From a virus, in IMG/VR virus record IMGVR_UViG_3300036761_000576, positions 1-62,973 of that record: DNA of 62,973 nt; one strand, 5' to 3'. The notes beneath the pieces were generated by a model. It did not search any database. It was given only the letters and a program-made list of their open reading frames with translations, and was not told the DNA's origin. Position 1 is the first letter of the stretch. Every line of letters starts with the position of its first letter. A program made the position numbers and the translations under genes. Shown piece after piece: positions 57,816 to 62,973 of this stretch.

Positions 57816-58207
57816 TGGAACACCAGGCTAACGTGCTTGTCGCGCACAGCGACCTCCGCCTTGTCTTCGGGCTTGGCCTCGATCGGCTCGGGCTGCATCG
57901 TCAGCAGCTCAATAAGCATGTCCTGGATGAACGAGGCGATGCGATAGGCCGAAAACTTCGAGCGGCCAAAGCCCATGACTTTGGCGAACTTGGTCGACTG
58001 CCGCACCAGGTAGTCGTCTTCCGTGTACTTGTACGCAGCCGAGAGCCCTATCACCACCGCACCATCGTTCCTGAGCGCCAAGGGGCTGCCGAGCGCGCCG
58101 AGCCGCCATAGGCACAGGCTTTCCTCGCCGTTGACGTACTGGAAGGACGCGACCATGTCCCCGCGCGTGATCTGCTTGCGCGCGTTCTTGCCGAATTCGA
58201 TGCCCAT
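57812..58207 (-). CDS. small hypothetical protein upstream of the portal gene
   Basis: A 131-residue protein (MGIEFGKNARKQITRGDMVASFQYVNGEESLCLWRLGALGSPLALRNDGAVVIGLSAAYKY). Its compact beta N-terminus and helical middle are seen in similar unassigned proteins near phage terminases. It overlaps the portal gene start by 4 bp. Confidence 0.6.
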   Translation of the reverse strand: MGIEFGKNARKQITRGDMVASFQYVNGEESLCLWRLGALGSPLALRNDGAVVIGLSAAYKYTEDDYLVRQSTKFAKVMGFGRSKFSAYRIASFIQDMLIELLTMQPEPIEAKPEDKAEVAVRDKHVSLVFH

Positions 58208-58615
58208 TTATTTCACCGTGGCCCAGTCATGCATTTTATCTAGCTCGCGCGCATAAACGACGCGCGTTCTGGCGTAGCGCTTGGCGCCCCTGGCTCGCTC
58301 GCGGTCCTGCGCGCGATCACGGCTAAGCACAGGCGTTGTCATCAACAGCGCCGCCTTCTTCTCATCGCCATCGAACAAGGCGTCCGAGGCCAGCCGCGAT
58401 TTATTGGCTACCAGATAGCGCACCGTTGCCTTTGAACTAAAGCCTTGCACGCGCGGCCAAAGCTTGTTGGTTTCCGCTTCGATCGAGGCAAATTGATCGT
58501 TGGTCAAACGCTCGCTTGGCCACGCTCCGGCCGCGATACGTAGCGCCCAACCAACGGTCTTGTTGCCCTGCCATCCCGCCAGCAGGATCGCGGTCCATTC
58601 GCGTTGCGTCAGCAT
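58208..58615 (-). CDS. small hypothetical protein after the tRNA
   Basis: A 135-residue protein (MLTQREWTAILLAGWQGNKTVGWALRIAAGAWPSERLTNDQFASIEAETNKLWPRV). Largely helical with a positively charged end (RGAKRYARTRVVYARELDKMHDW). It begins just after the tRNA terminator and ends directly at 57812-58207. Function unknown. Confidence 0.58.
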   Translation of the reverse strand: MLTQREWTAILLAGWQGNKTVGWALRIAAGAWPSERLTNDQFASIEAETNKLWPRVQGFSSKATVRYLVANKSRLASDALFDGDEKKAALLMTTPVLSRDRAQDRERARGAKRYARTRVVYARELDKMHDWATVK

Positions 58616-58633
58616 TACTGGCTCCAGAAATGG

Positions 58634-58656
58634 AAAACCCAGCCGGAGCTGGGTTT
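58634..58656 (-). terminator. rho-independent terminator after tRNA-Met
   Basis: AAACCCAGC, CGGA-type loop, GCTGGGTTT, then a short T-run on the minus strand. It ends the transcript after the tRNA and before 58208-58615. A second weaker stem-loop (GCCCC/GGGGC, 58747-58761) lies between the terminase gene and the tRNA and may guide tRNA processing. Confidence 0.8.
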
Positions 58657-58665
58657 CGATAGGGT

Positions 58666-58735
58666 TGCAGGGACGCGAATTGAACGCGCTATCTTCGGGT
58701 TATGAGCCCGACGACTTACCGGCCGTCTCCCCTGC
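58666..58735 (-). tRNA. tRNA-Met (anticodon CAT)
   Basis: The minus strand folds into a cloverleaf: acceptor GCAGGGG/TCCCTGC with discriminator A, a short D stem, an anticodon stem TCGGG/CCCGA closing CTCATAA (anticodon CAT, 58702-58704), and a GCGCG/CGCGT T-stem with loop TTCAATT. No CCA is encoded. At 70 nt it is short and could be Met or lysidine-type Ile. It lies between terL and 58208-58615. Confidence 0.85.
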
Positions 58736-58836
58736 TGCAAAATTGGGCCCCTTACGGGGGCGAGTCGCTACAGCCGCATCCGGCCGCTACGGATCACTCT
58801 GCCGAATCACTCCGTGCTTCGCCGGGCGGAGCAGAG

Positions 58837-60276
58837 TCACATTGTCCTCCAGTTTGGCTGGCGCTCGATCCGTTTCTTGTCTGACGGCTTCACGGTCGCA
58901 AAGCGCCGGCACATGAAGGCGTAGCGCGACGCCGAGATCGCGTCGTCGTCGATCTTGTTGATGATGCCGTCCTGCCGGTGGTACAGCCGCTTCTCGTCCA
59001 TCCACGCGGTCAGGTGCCGAAAGACCTTCCACCGGCCGCTCTGCATCATTTCCAGCATCCCGGTAATCCCGGGCTCGACGTTGTTGGTACCGTCCTCGAA
59101 CGTCGCCTTCTCCGGCAGCAGGTTCAGCCCTTGATCGCGGTACTGTTGGGCGAGCTGGATGCCGCTGCCCTTATCGTGCTGGAGGCCGTCGTGGGGCCAG
59201 GCAATCGGCAGCCAGGTGCCCCAAGCTTTAACCGTAGGGGCGAACATCAGCGGCGTGGCCTCGCGCATCTTGTGCACGCTAGTCACGTAGTAGGCGTCGT
59301 TATCGCGGTCAATGGCGAGCCGCGTCGCCGCGCTGGGGTGATCCCAACCGAAGTCGAGGCCAGCGATCTGCGCCCAGTGCCGCGGGATCTCGAACTGGTC
59401 ACACGTGATCTGGTGATCGGACACCGGGAACACGGCCCCGGAACCCATGACGGGCACGCCGTAGGCTCGCGCCTCCCGCTCGTGCTCAGGGTAGCCGTCG
59501 ATGATCCGCTCGCGATCCTCTTCGCTGTAATGCGCGGCCTCTGCGATCCCCATCTGGACCATCACGGTGCCGCGCACCTTCTCGACCATGAATCGCAACA
59601 CCACCCCGGACATGCCTTTCAACGGCGTGAATGTCAGGAAGGTGATGCCGTGCGTCGTATTGGTCCGCGTCACGCCCTCGGAGTAGATCGCGTAGTCGGG
59701 CTCCTCGTCGAACCAGACCAGGTCTAGGGTTTCCGCCTGAAACTTTTCTCTACCTTGGTCGTAGGACTTGAAGCCGATGATAGACTCACCGCGCTGCACG
59801 TCGCCCCCGCCGCCGTGCCAGACGACGATGGTCTCAAGCGCGTCCTTCGCGCCATGCGCGCGCCGCTGGACCTCTTTCACCCTAGTAGCCGGGATCGCGC
59901 CGGTGCCCCACGCATTCGCACGGCCCATGAGGATCCGCTGCGGCCCGTCGCGCGTCAGCTCGCCGGAGACCCCGGCGACCCAGCCGACGATCGCCTTGTC
60001 GAAAACCTTGCCTTGCCACCAGTCTGGATATTCCCCAGTGGCGTGCATCGCATATTCCATGCCCCCTGCCAGCGTTTTGCCGAGCTGATTGCCGGCGGCA
60101 AACAGCCGCTCTCGGAATTCCGCTCCTAGTGCGTGGAAAAGCGCCTGCTTAGGGTAGGGCGCGTAGTCGTACAACCGGCCCTGCGCCAGCTTGCGCACGA
60201 TCTTAATGCGTAGCGCGGCCTGGGCCTCGGGCGGCATTGTTTCGTACAGCAGGCGAACGGGCTGCATCTGACTCAT
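58837..60276 (-). CDS. terL: terminase large subunit
   Basis: A 479-residue protein. Walker A is AGNQLGKT (about residue 60), Walker B LDLVWFDEEPD (about 190), and the coupling motif TFTPLKG follows. The nuclease half has GLDFGWDHPSA (first Asp) and later acidic residues (EKATFEDGTNN, WMDEKRLY, INKIDDDAISAS). It fits the P22/Sf6-type terminases that package by headful, which agrees with a circularly permuted genome. It overlaps terS by 74 bp; the internal ATG at 60237 is an alternative start. Confidence 0.9.
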   Translation of the reverse strand: MSQMQPVRLLYETMPPEAQAALRIKIVRKLAQGRLYDYAPYPKQALFHALGAEFRERLFAAGNQLGKTLAGGMEYAMHATGEYPDWWQGKVFDKAIVGWVAGVSGELTRDGPQRILMGRANAWGTGAIPATRVKEVQRRAHGAKDALETIVVWHGGGGDVQRGESIIGFKSYDQGREKFQAETLDLVWFDEEPDYAIYSEGVTRTNTTHGITFLTFTPLKGMSGVVLRFMVEKVRGTVMVQMGIAEAAHYSEEDRERIIDGYPEHEREARAYGVPVMGSGAVFPVSDHQITCDQFEIPRHWAQIAGLDFGWDHPSAATRLAIDRDNDAYYVTSVHKMREATPLMFAPTVKAWGTWLPIAWPHDGLQHDKGSGIQLAQQYRDQGLNLLPEKATFEDGTNNVEPGITGMLEMMQSGRWKVFRHLTAWMDEKRLYHRQDGIINKIDDDAISASRYAFMCRRFATVKPSDKKRIERQPNWRTM

Positions 60277-60823
60277 CCATCAACTCGAGCAGTTCTTTGA
60301 CCTGCGCGTGCGTCAGGGCATCGAGGGGGTCGCTGATGTTGCGCCGGGTCTCGATGAACATGCCCCGTTCCTTGCCCAACAGCTCGAGCGCGCGGTTGAC
60401 GGCGGCCAAGTTGGCAGAGCGCACTTCGCCCGTTGGCGTCCCTTCCTTGTCGCAAATTGTCTCGTCGGACAGCCCGTTTTTGACCACTGTAATCAAGTTT
60501 GCCTCGATCCAGGCCTTGTCGACAATGGTCTGCTCGAGGGCGGCGGCGGCCCTCATGTCCACCGCTACCTGCGGCGTGGTTGCGACCGCGCTCTCGATGA
60601 GCAGTTTGTCGACCTTTTTCCGAACCAGGTGCTTGAGAGAGGCGATGCGCGCCTTCACGTGCGGCAGCTTGGCGAGGTCGGCGGCATCGTGGTGCACGCT
60701 GACGACGTCCCGCTGCCGGCCCACATCGTAGGCTGCTCGGTAGGCTCCAGACAACGACATCCCTTTGGCGAGACCCAGGCAGAACTCCTCCTGCTTTTCC
60801 GTGAGCTTGCGGAGCTTTGCCAT
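60203..60823 (-). CDS. terS: terminase small subunit
   Basis: A 206-residue protein. LTEKQEEFCLGLAKGMSLSGAYRAAYD is the N-terminal helix-turn-helix of Terminase_2 proteins. A long helix follows (HVKARIASLKHLVRKKVDKLLIESAV), then ALTHAQVKELLELMDESD at the C-terminus. It recognises the pac site and regulates TerL. The gene directly follows 60824-61027. Confidence 0.85.
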   Translation of the reverse strand: MAKLRKLTEKQEEFCLGLAKGMSLSGAYRAAYDVGRQRDVVSVHHDAADLAKLPHVKARIASLKHLVRKKVDKLLIESAVATTPQVAVDMRAAAALEQTIVDKAWIEANLITVVKNGLSDETICDKEGTPTGEVRSANLAAVNRALELLGKERGMFIETRRNISDPLDALTHAQVKELLELMDESDAARSPAVRNNAARGPGRATH

Positions 60824-61027
60824 TCAGCGCCCTAACACCGCGTTCGCCTTGGCGTCGATCGTCGCCTTCTGAGCGGCGGTCAGGTTGCCCCGCTTGCGCT
60901 GCTGCGTGGCCCGAGCTTTGGCGTTGGCAGCGTGAGCCCGATCTGGAAGCGGATACTTGCGCTCTGCCGACAGGCCAAACTCGACCGGCGGCAAGGTGCG
61001 CCGTATCCGTGCTGTCAGTTCGCCCAT
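60824..61027 (-). CDS. DUF6582-like small protein
   Basis: Sixty-seven residues. The end (AERKYPLPDRAHAANAKARATQQRKRGNLTAAQKATIDAKANAVLG) is the usual pattern of short proteins placed before phage terminases (KYPIPDKAHARNALARVSQ...G.LS). It is one base from terS. First gene after the late promoter/leader. Confidence 0.72.
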   Translation of the reverse strand: MGELTARIRRTLPPVEFGLSAERKYPLPDRAHAANAKARATQQRKRGNLTAAQKATIDAKANAVLGR

Positions 61028-61111
61028 TGGCGTGCTCCAAGGTGGGGGCCGGCCCGCTTACCCTCGCCAAATGGAGGGGCCAAAGCACGGCGAGATGGCA
61101 TAGAAACGAAA

Positions 61112-61134
61112 GCGGCCCACACGCAAGTGAGCCG
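61112..61134 (-). promoter_or_regulatory. terminator-like leader hairpin of the late operon
   Basis: GCGGCTCAC, loop, GTGGGCCGC followed by TTTCGTTTC on the minus strand, 9 bp with one G-T pair. It starts about 28 bases after the predicted start of the late transcript (61162). A terminator this near a late promoter is the layout of Q-dependent antitermination in lambdoid phages. Confidence 0.62.
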
Positions 61135-61161
61135 CGCGCGGGGATAGTCTCCCACGTTATG

Positions 61162-61197
61162 AAAAAGGACTGTAGCAGCGTCATTCTGGAAAAGCAA
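61162..61197 (-). promoter_or_regulatory. late promoter
   Basis: On the minus strand TTGCTT (61192-61197), a 17-bp spacer and TACAGT (61169-61174). The 183-bp gap 61028-61210 between the last early gene and the first late gene contains only this and the hairpin above. Predicted transcription start near 61162. Confidence 0.7.
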
Positions 61198-61210
61198 GCG
61201 CTGCCGGGGG

Positions 61211-61741
61211 TCAGGCGGGGGGATTGATTAGCGCCCGGATCGCCTCGGCAATCTGCTCTGCGCTAAAGTGCTCGCGCATGATGTAGGCTTGCGCTTTGCT
61301 TTCAGCATCCCGCGCAGCCCCCGCAGCATCCCGCGCATCCCCCGCAGCAGCCTCCGCAGCCTCCGCAGCCCCCGCAGCCCCCGCAGCCCACGCAGCAGCC
61401 CACGCAGCAGCCCACGCAGCAGCCCGCGCAGCCCCCGCAGCCCACGCAGCAGCCTCCGCAGCAGCCACCGCAGCCCCTCTTTCATCGTCGTCGGCACCGC
61501 GCCGCGCACAGTCAATCGCCCACGCGCACGCGAGTTGCGATTCAGGCTCAACCAGGTGCCATACACGCTCGGCCATGTCGGACGCAGCCGCCAGCGAGTC
61601 CAATCCAAGCTCCCGCGTGAACCACGCCATCCAATCGCCGTTCTGGCACTCAGTCCATGCCTGCTCAAGTGTACGTTTACCTACCCATTCGACGGCCTCG
61701 GGGCAGGCGTCCATTTTGCGGAGTTGGTCAGCGAAGGTCAT
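61211..61741 (-). CDS. Ala/Trp-rich repeat protein, early operon end
   Basis: A 176-residue protein. The N-terminal 90 residues (KMDACPEAVEWVGKRTLEQAWTECQNGDWMAWFTRELGLDS) match a common family of phage/actinobacterial unassigned proteins. A central tract of about 45 residues is almost pure Ala/Trp/Gly (AAWAAAWAAAWAAGAAGAA), encoded by short tandem repeats. It ends EQIAEAIRALINPPA. It is the last gene of the early operon and is likely cut off from the late promoter. Confidence 0.65.
   Translation of the reverse strand: MTFADQLRKMDACPEAVEWVGKRTLEQAWTECQNGDWMAWFTRELGLDSLAAASDMAERVWHLVEPESQLACAWAIDCARRGADDDERGAAVAAAEAAAWAAGAARAAAWAAAWAAAWAAGAAGAAEAAEAAAGDARDAAGAARDAESKAQAYIMREHFSAEQIAEAIRALINPPA
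61387..61422. repeat. 12-bp tandem repeats in the Ala-rich gene
   Basis: Three perfect copies of CCCACGCAGCAG (61387-61398, 61399-61410, 61411-61422), preceded and followed by imperfect CGCAGCCCC-type units over about 61315-61475. The period is a multiple of three, so gain or loss of units changes the number of AAWA motifs without breaking the frame. Confidence 0.8.
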
Positions 61742-61845
61742 TTCTGCTCCTTGTCCAGCGCGGCTAGGGCGGCGTCGAGGATCGCAATGGCTTCATCCGT
61801 GTTCATCATCCGCGCAGCTTTGGATGCCTCGATCACCCGCAGCAT
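61738..61845 (-). CDS. short C-terminal-type fragment (Ead family)
   Basis: Thirty-five residues from the ATG at 61845 (MLRVIEASKAARMM). The frame continues upstream as PERVLAMLRVIEASKAAR, homologous to PERVLQLLDVIEAAKAMR in 62391-62699, but that part overlaps the end of 61793-62200 in another frame. A frameshift near 61870 may have split one ancestral gene. Low confidence as an independent gene. Confidence 0.4.
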   Translation of the reverse strand: MLRVIEASKAARMMNTDEAIAILDAALAALDKEQK

Positions 61846-62200
61846 TGCAAGGACGCGCTCGGGGGACCCACTTGTTGTTGATCTTGATGAGGTCTGCCCG
61901 CTCGGCCTCAAGGGCGGCGATGCGTTCAGCGGCGAGCCTTGAGTAGTATTCGACCGCGCGTGCCACCATCCCACGCCATGCTTGATGACGTTCGTTCAGG
62001 GTCGCTTCCACCCGCGCATTCTCATCGCGCAGTTGGACGAGCGCGGCGGCGGCGTCGTGAATGGCCTGCGAATAGTCCCGCTGCGAGGCAATCGTCCTGT
62101 CCGGCGGATTGAATCCTTGCAGCCGCTCGATCAGCGCGTCCACATCGCTCGTTGGCCTCGCGCCGCCTGCGTCACGCAAAAGTCCGTCGGGGGTGGTCAT
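61793..62200 (-). CDS. Ead/Ea22-like early protein, MTTPDG family
   Basis: A 135-residue protein (MTTPDGLLRDAGGARPTSDVDALIERLQGFNPPDR). The N-terminal module matches 16-546, and DAAAALVQLRDENARVEATLNERH matches 543-785. A coiled coil follows (LAAERIAALEAERADLIKINNK). After NNK the frame leaves the family sequence. The ATG overlaps the previous stop; nucleotides 62183-62194 before it resemble the first 11 bases of the window. Confidence 0.65.
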   Translation of the reverse strand: MTTPDGLLRDAGGARPTSDVDALIERLQGFNPPDRTIASQRDYSQAIHDAAAALVQLRDENARVEATLNERHQAWRGMVARAVEYYSRLAAERIAALEAERADLIKINNKWVPRARPCNAAGDRGIQSCADDEHG

Positions 62201-62391
62201 GGCTTGTCCCACCCGATGCGTTTGCTCGCGCTAACATGATCGGATGTAGCCCGACGTTCGCTCATCACTTTGGCGTAGTAACTTCCTGTGTCCCCTTGGA
62301 ACATGGCGTCACCAACGGGAGCAAATCGCCAGCGTCGCAGCAGCGCTTCGTAGTCGGCCTCGTCAATCCATTTGCGTTCCGAGTCAGTCAT
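62197..62391 (-). CDS. small early protein
   Basis: Sixty-four residues from MTDSERKWIDEADYEALLRRWRFAPVGDAMFQGDTGSYYAKVMSERRA. RRWRFAPVGDxxFxGDTGxYYxKVM is a well-conserved pattern of small phage early proteins. Overlaps both neighbours by 4 bases or fewer. Confidence 0.7.
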   Translation of the reverse strand: MTDSERKWIDEADYEALLRRWRFAPVGDAMFQGDTGSYYAKVMSERRATSDHVSASKRIGWDKP

Positions 62392-62699
62392 CACTTCTCC
62401 TCCAACGCGGCCAGCTTGGCGTCGAATGTCGCAAATCCGCAAGTGTCCCAATGTTCTTTATCGGGGTTACGAAGCTTTCCGTTGTCACACATCGGGCAAT
62501 CCTTACCTTTCCGCATCGCCTTCGCCGCCTCGATCACATCCAGCAGTTGCAGGACGCGCTCGGGATGTGCCTCGTCGTGGAAGTCATCAAGGGCGTCCTG
62601 CCATATCTGCATCTTGACGGAGGACAATTTGCTGTGATCTGACGGTTCGTGAGTGATTGCCGCCCGCGCCAGCCGTTCGAGGTCGGTGATGGTCATCAT
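62391..62699 (-). CDS. Ead/Ea22-like early protein with CxxC
   Basis: A 102-residue protein (MMTITDLERLARAAITHEPSDHSKLSSVKMQIWQDALDDFHDE). HPERVLQLLDVIEAAKAMRKGKDCPMCDNGKL is the shared module. A CxxC and a later Cys may bind zinc. Overlaps its neighbours by ATGA-type contacts. Confidence 0.68.
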   Translation of the reverse strand: MMTITDLERLARAAITHEPSDHSKLSSVKMQIWQDALDDFHDEAHPERVLQLLDVIEAAKAMRKGKDCPMCDNGKLRNPDKEHWDTCGFATFDAKLAALEEK

Positions 62700-62908
62700 A
62701 ATTCCTTGATGATTTTGTCTGCTTCCGCGAGCATACGTTGGCGCTCGCCTTCGTCTAACCTGTCGCGCTCGGCTGCTCTACCGGCGAGCCATATCTCATA
62801 GTAAAAGTCCGATGACCTCGCGCCGGGACTGAACAGGGTTCCGGTCATTTTCTCGCACCATTCATTAAATTCTTTGCGTAACGCGAATACATCGTGGTCA
62901 GCGGTCAT
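62696..62908 (-). CDS. small early protein
   Basis: Seventy residues (MTADHDVFALRKEFNEWCEKMTGTLFSPGARSSDFYYEIWLAGRAAERDRLDEGERQR). The WxxEIWLAGRxAER segment occurs in many short phage Ea-type proteins. The ATG overlaps the TGA of the gene that continues across the contig junction. Confidence 0.68.
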   Translation of the reverse strand: MTADHDVFALRKEFNEWCEKMTGTLFSPGARSSDFYYEIWLAGRAAERDRLDEGERQRMLAEADKIIKEL

Positions 62909-62973
62909 GGCTTGCTCCTTGCCGCGTCGATGGCGGCGTCAATGCGCCTGTCCATGTTGAATCCCTGACCGTG
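62901..62973. repeat. 73-bp terminal direct repeat, right copy
   Basis: Identical to 12-84. Its first base (62901) matches position 12; the preceding base (62900) differs from position 11, so the identity starts exactly there. It encodes the C-terminus and stop of the Ead-type protein found intact at 16-546. Confidence 0.9.
62905..62973 (-). CDS. partial gene: C-terminal end of the Ead-type protein (copy of 16-546)
   Basis: This frame reads HGQGFNMDRRIDAAIDAARSKP then stop, identical to the last residues of 16-546. It is cut by the window end. It is the same gene seen again, confirming that the contig ends are adjacent in the genome. Confidence 0.88.
   Translation of the reverse strand, partial: HGQGFNMDRRIDAAIDAARSKP

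Noticed and set aside
12-62973. The 73-bp ends as true terminal repeats of a linear packaged genome
   Set aside because: Too short for direct terminal repeats and not flush with the left end. A P22-type TerL suggests headful packaging, so an assembly overlap is more likely.
1-62973. CRISPR array
   Set aside because: No regularly spaced direct repeats with unique spacers were seen; the repeats found are tandem or paralogous.

Overview
The window is an essentially complete genome of a temperate, podovirus-type double-stranded DNA phage, about 62.9 kb and GC-rich. The evidence is a full packaging and capsid set, a split tail nozzle, a giant ejection-type protein, and no tape measure, tail tube, sheath or terminase-independent tail genes. 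A 73-bp exact repeat joins the two ends (12-84 and 62901-62973), and gene order only makes sense once the ends are joined, so the molecule is circular or circularly permuted. High GC, an encoded tRNA-Met and the protein styles suggest a proteobacterial (perhaps betaproteobacterial) host. That is inference, not shown by the sequence.

The regulatory plan is lambda-like. A divergent cro/cI-type pair (5728-5979 minus, 6059-6622 plus) is separated by about 80 bp carrying two copies of an 11-bp operator (CAGCATTGCTG type). The same operator pair with the same spacing recurs at 7898-7931 over a strong promoter, giving an OR/OL-like arrangement. The minus 'right' operon runs cro-like, cII-like, PD-(D/E)XK nuclease, DUF1376 replication initiator, zinc-ribbon and small genes, Ref-like nuclease and a possible Q-like gene. 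It then crosses the contig junction into Ead/Ea22-like genes (62.9 to 61.2 kb). The plus 'left' operon (8-12.9 kb) holds an HNH nuclease, a recombinase plus PD-(D/E)XK exonuclease pair, a KTSC protein, a LuxR-type HTH and an AlpA-type excisionase. It faces a tyrosine integrase whose C-terminus appears cut off before the catalytic tyrosine. A lipoprotein and a small gene sit in the position of lambda rex.

Late genes are all on the minus strand, from 61.2 kb down to 14.0 kb. A good promoter at 61169-61197 is followed at once by a terminator-like hairpin, then small and large terminase, tRNA-Met, portal, a block of unassigned beta-rich structural proteins (51-55 kb), and a very acidic repeat protein. 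Scaffold, a CsrA-like gene, the N4-gp56-type capsid protein and two duplicated decoration-like proteins follow, then an adaptor and four tandem paralogues of a connector-like protein, tail proteins, a short-repeat protein, and lysis (M15 endolysin, holin-like proteins, Rz with embedded Rz1). A papain-like protease, the two nozzle halves, two glycine-rich fibres, an S74 protein and internal virion proteins come next. The last is a 4681-residue polyvalent protein (14484-28529) that fills about 22% of the genome.

The most unusual points are: the giant protein (transglycosylase, 2H phosphoesterase, two HExxH modules, RadC/JAB, phosphoribosyltransferase, PLxRFG) with a terminator-like hairpin inside it; the acidic 'EEESTEDW' repeat protein; a 19-residue motif shared by the rex-position lipoprotein and an ejection protein; fourfold tandem connector paralogues; a parS-like palindrome; and a CsrA-like gene beside the capsid gene.
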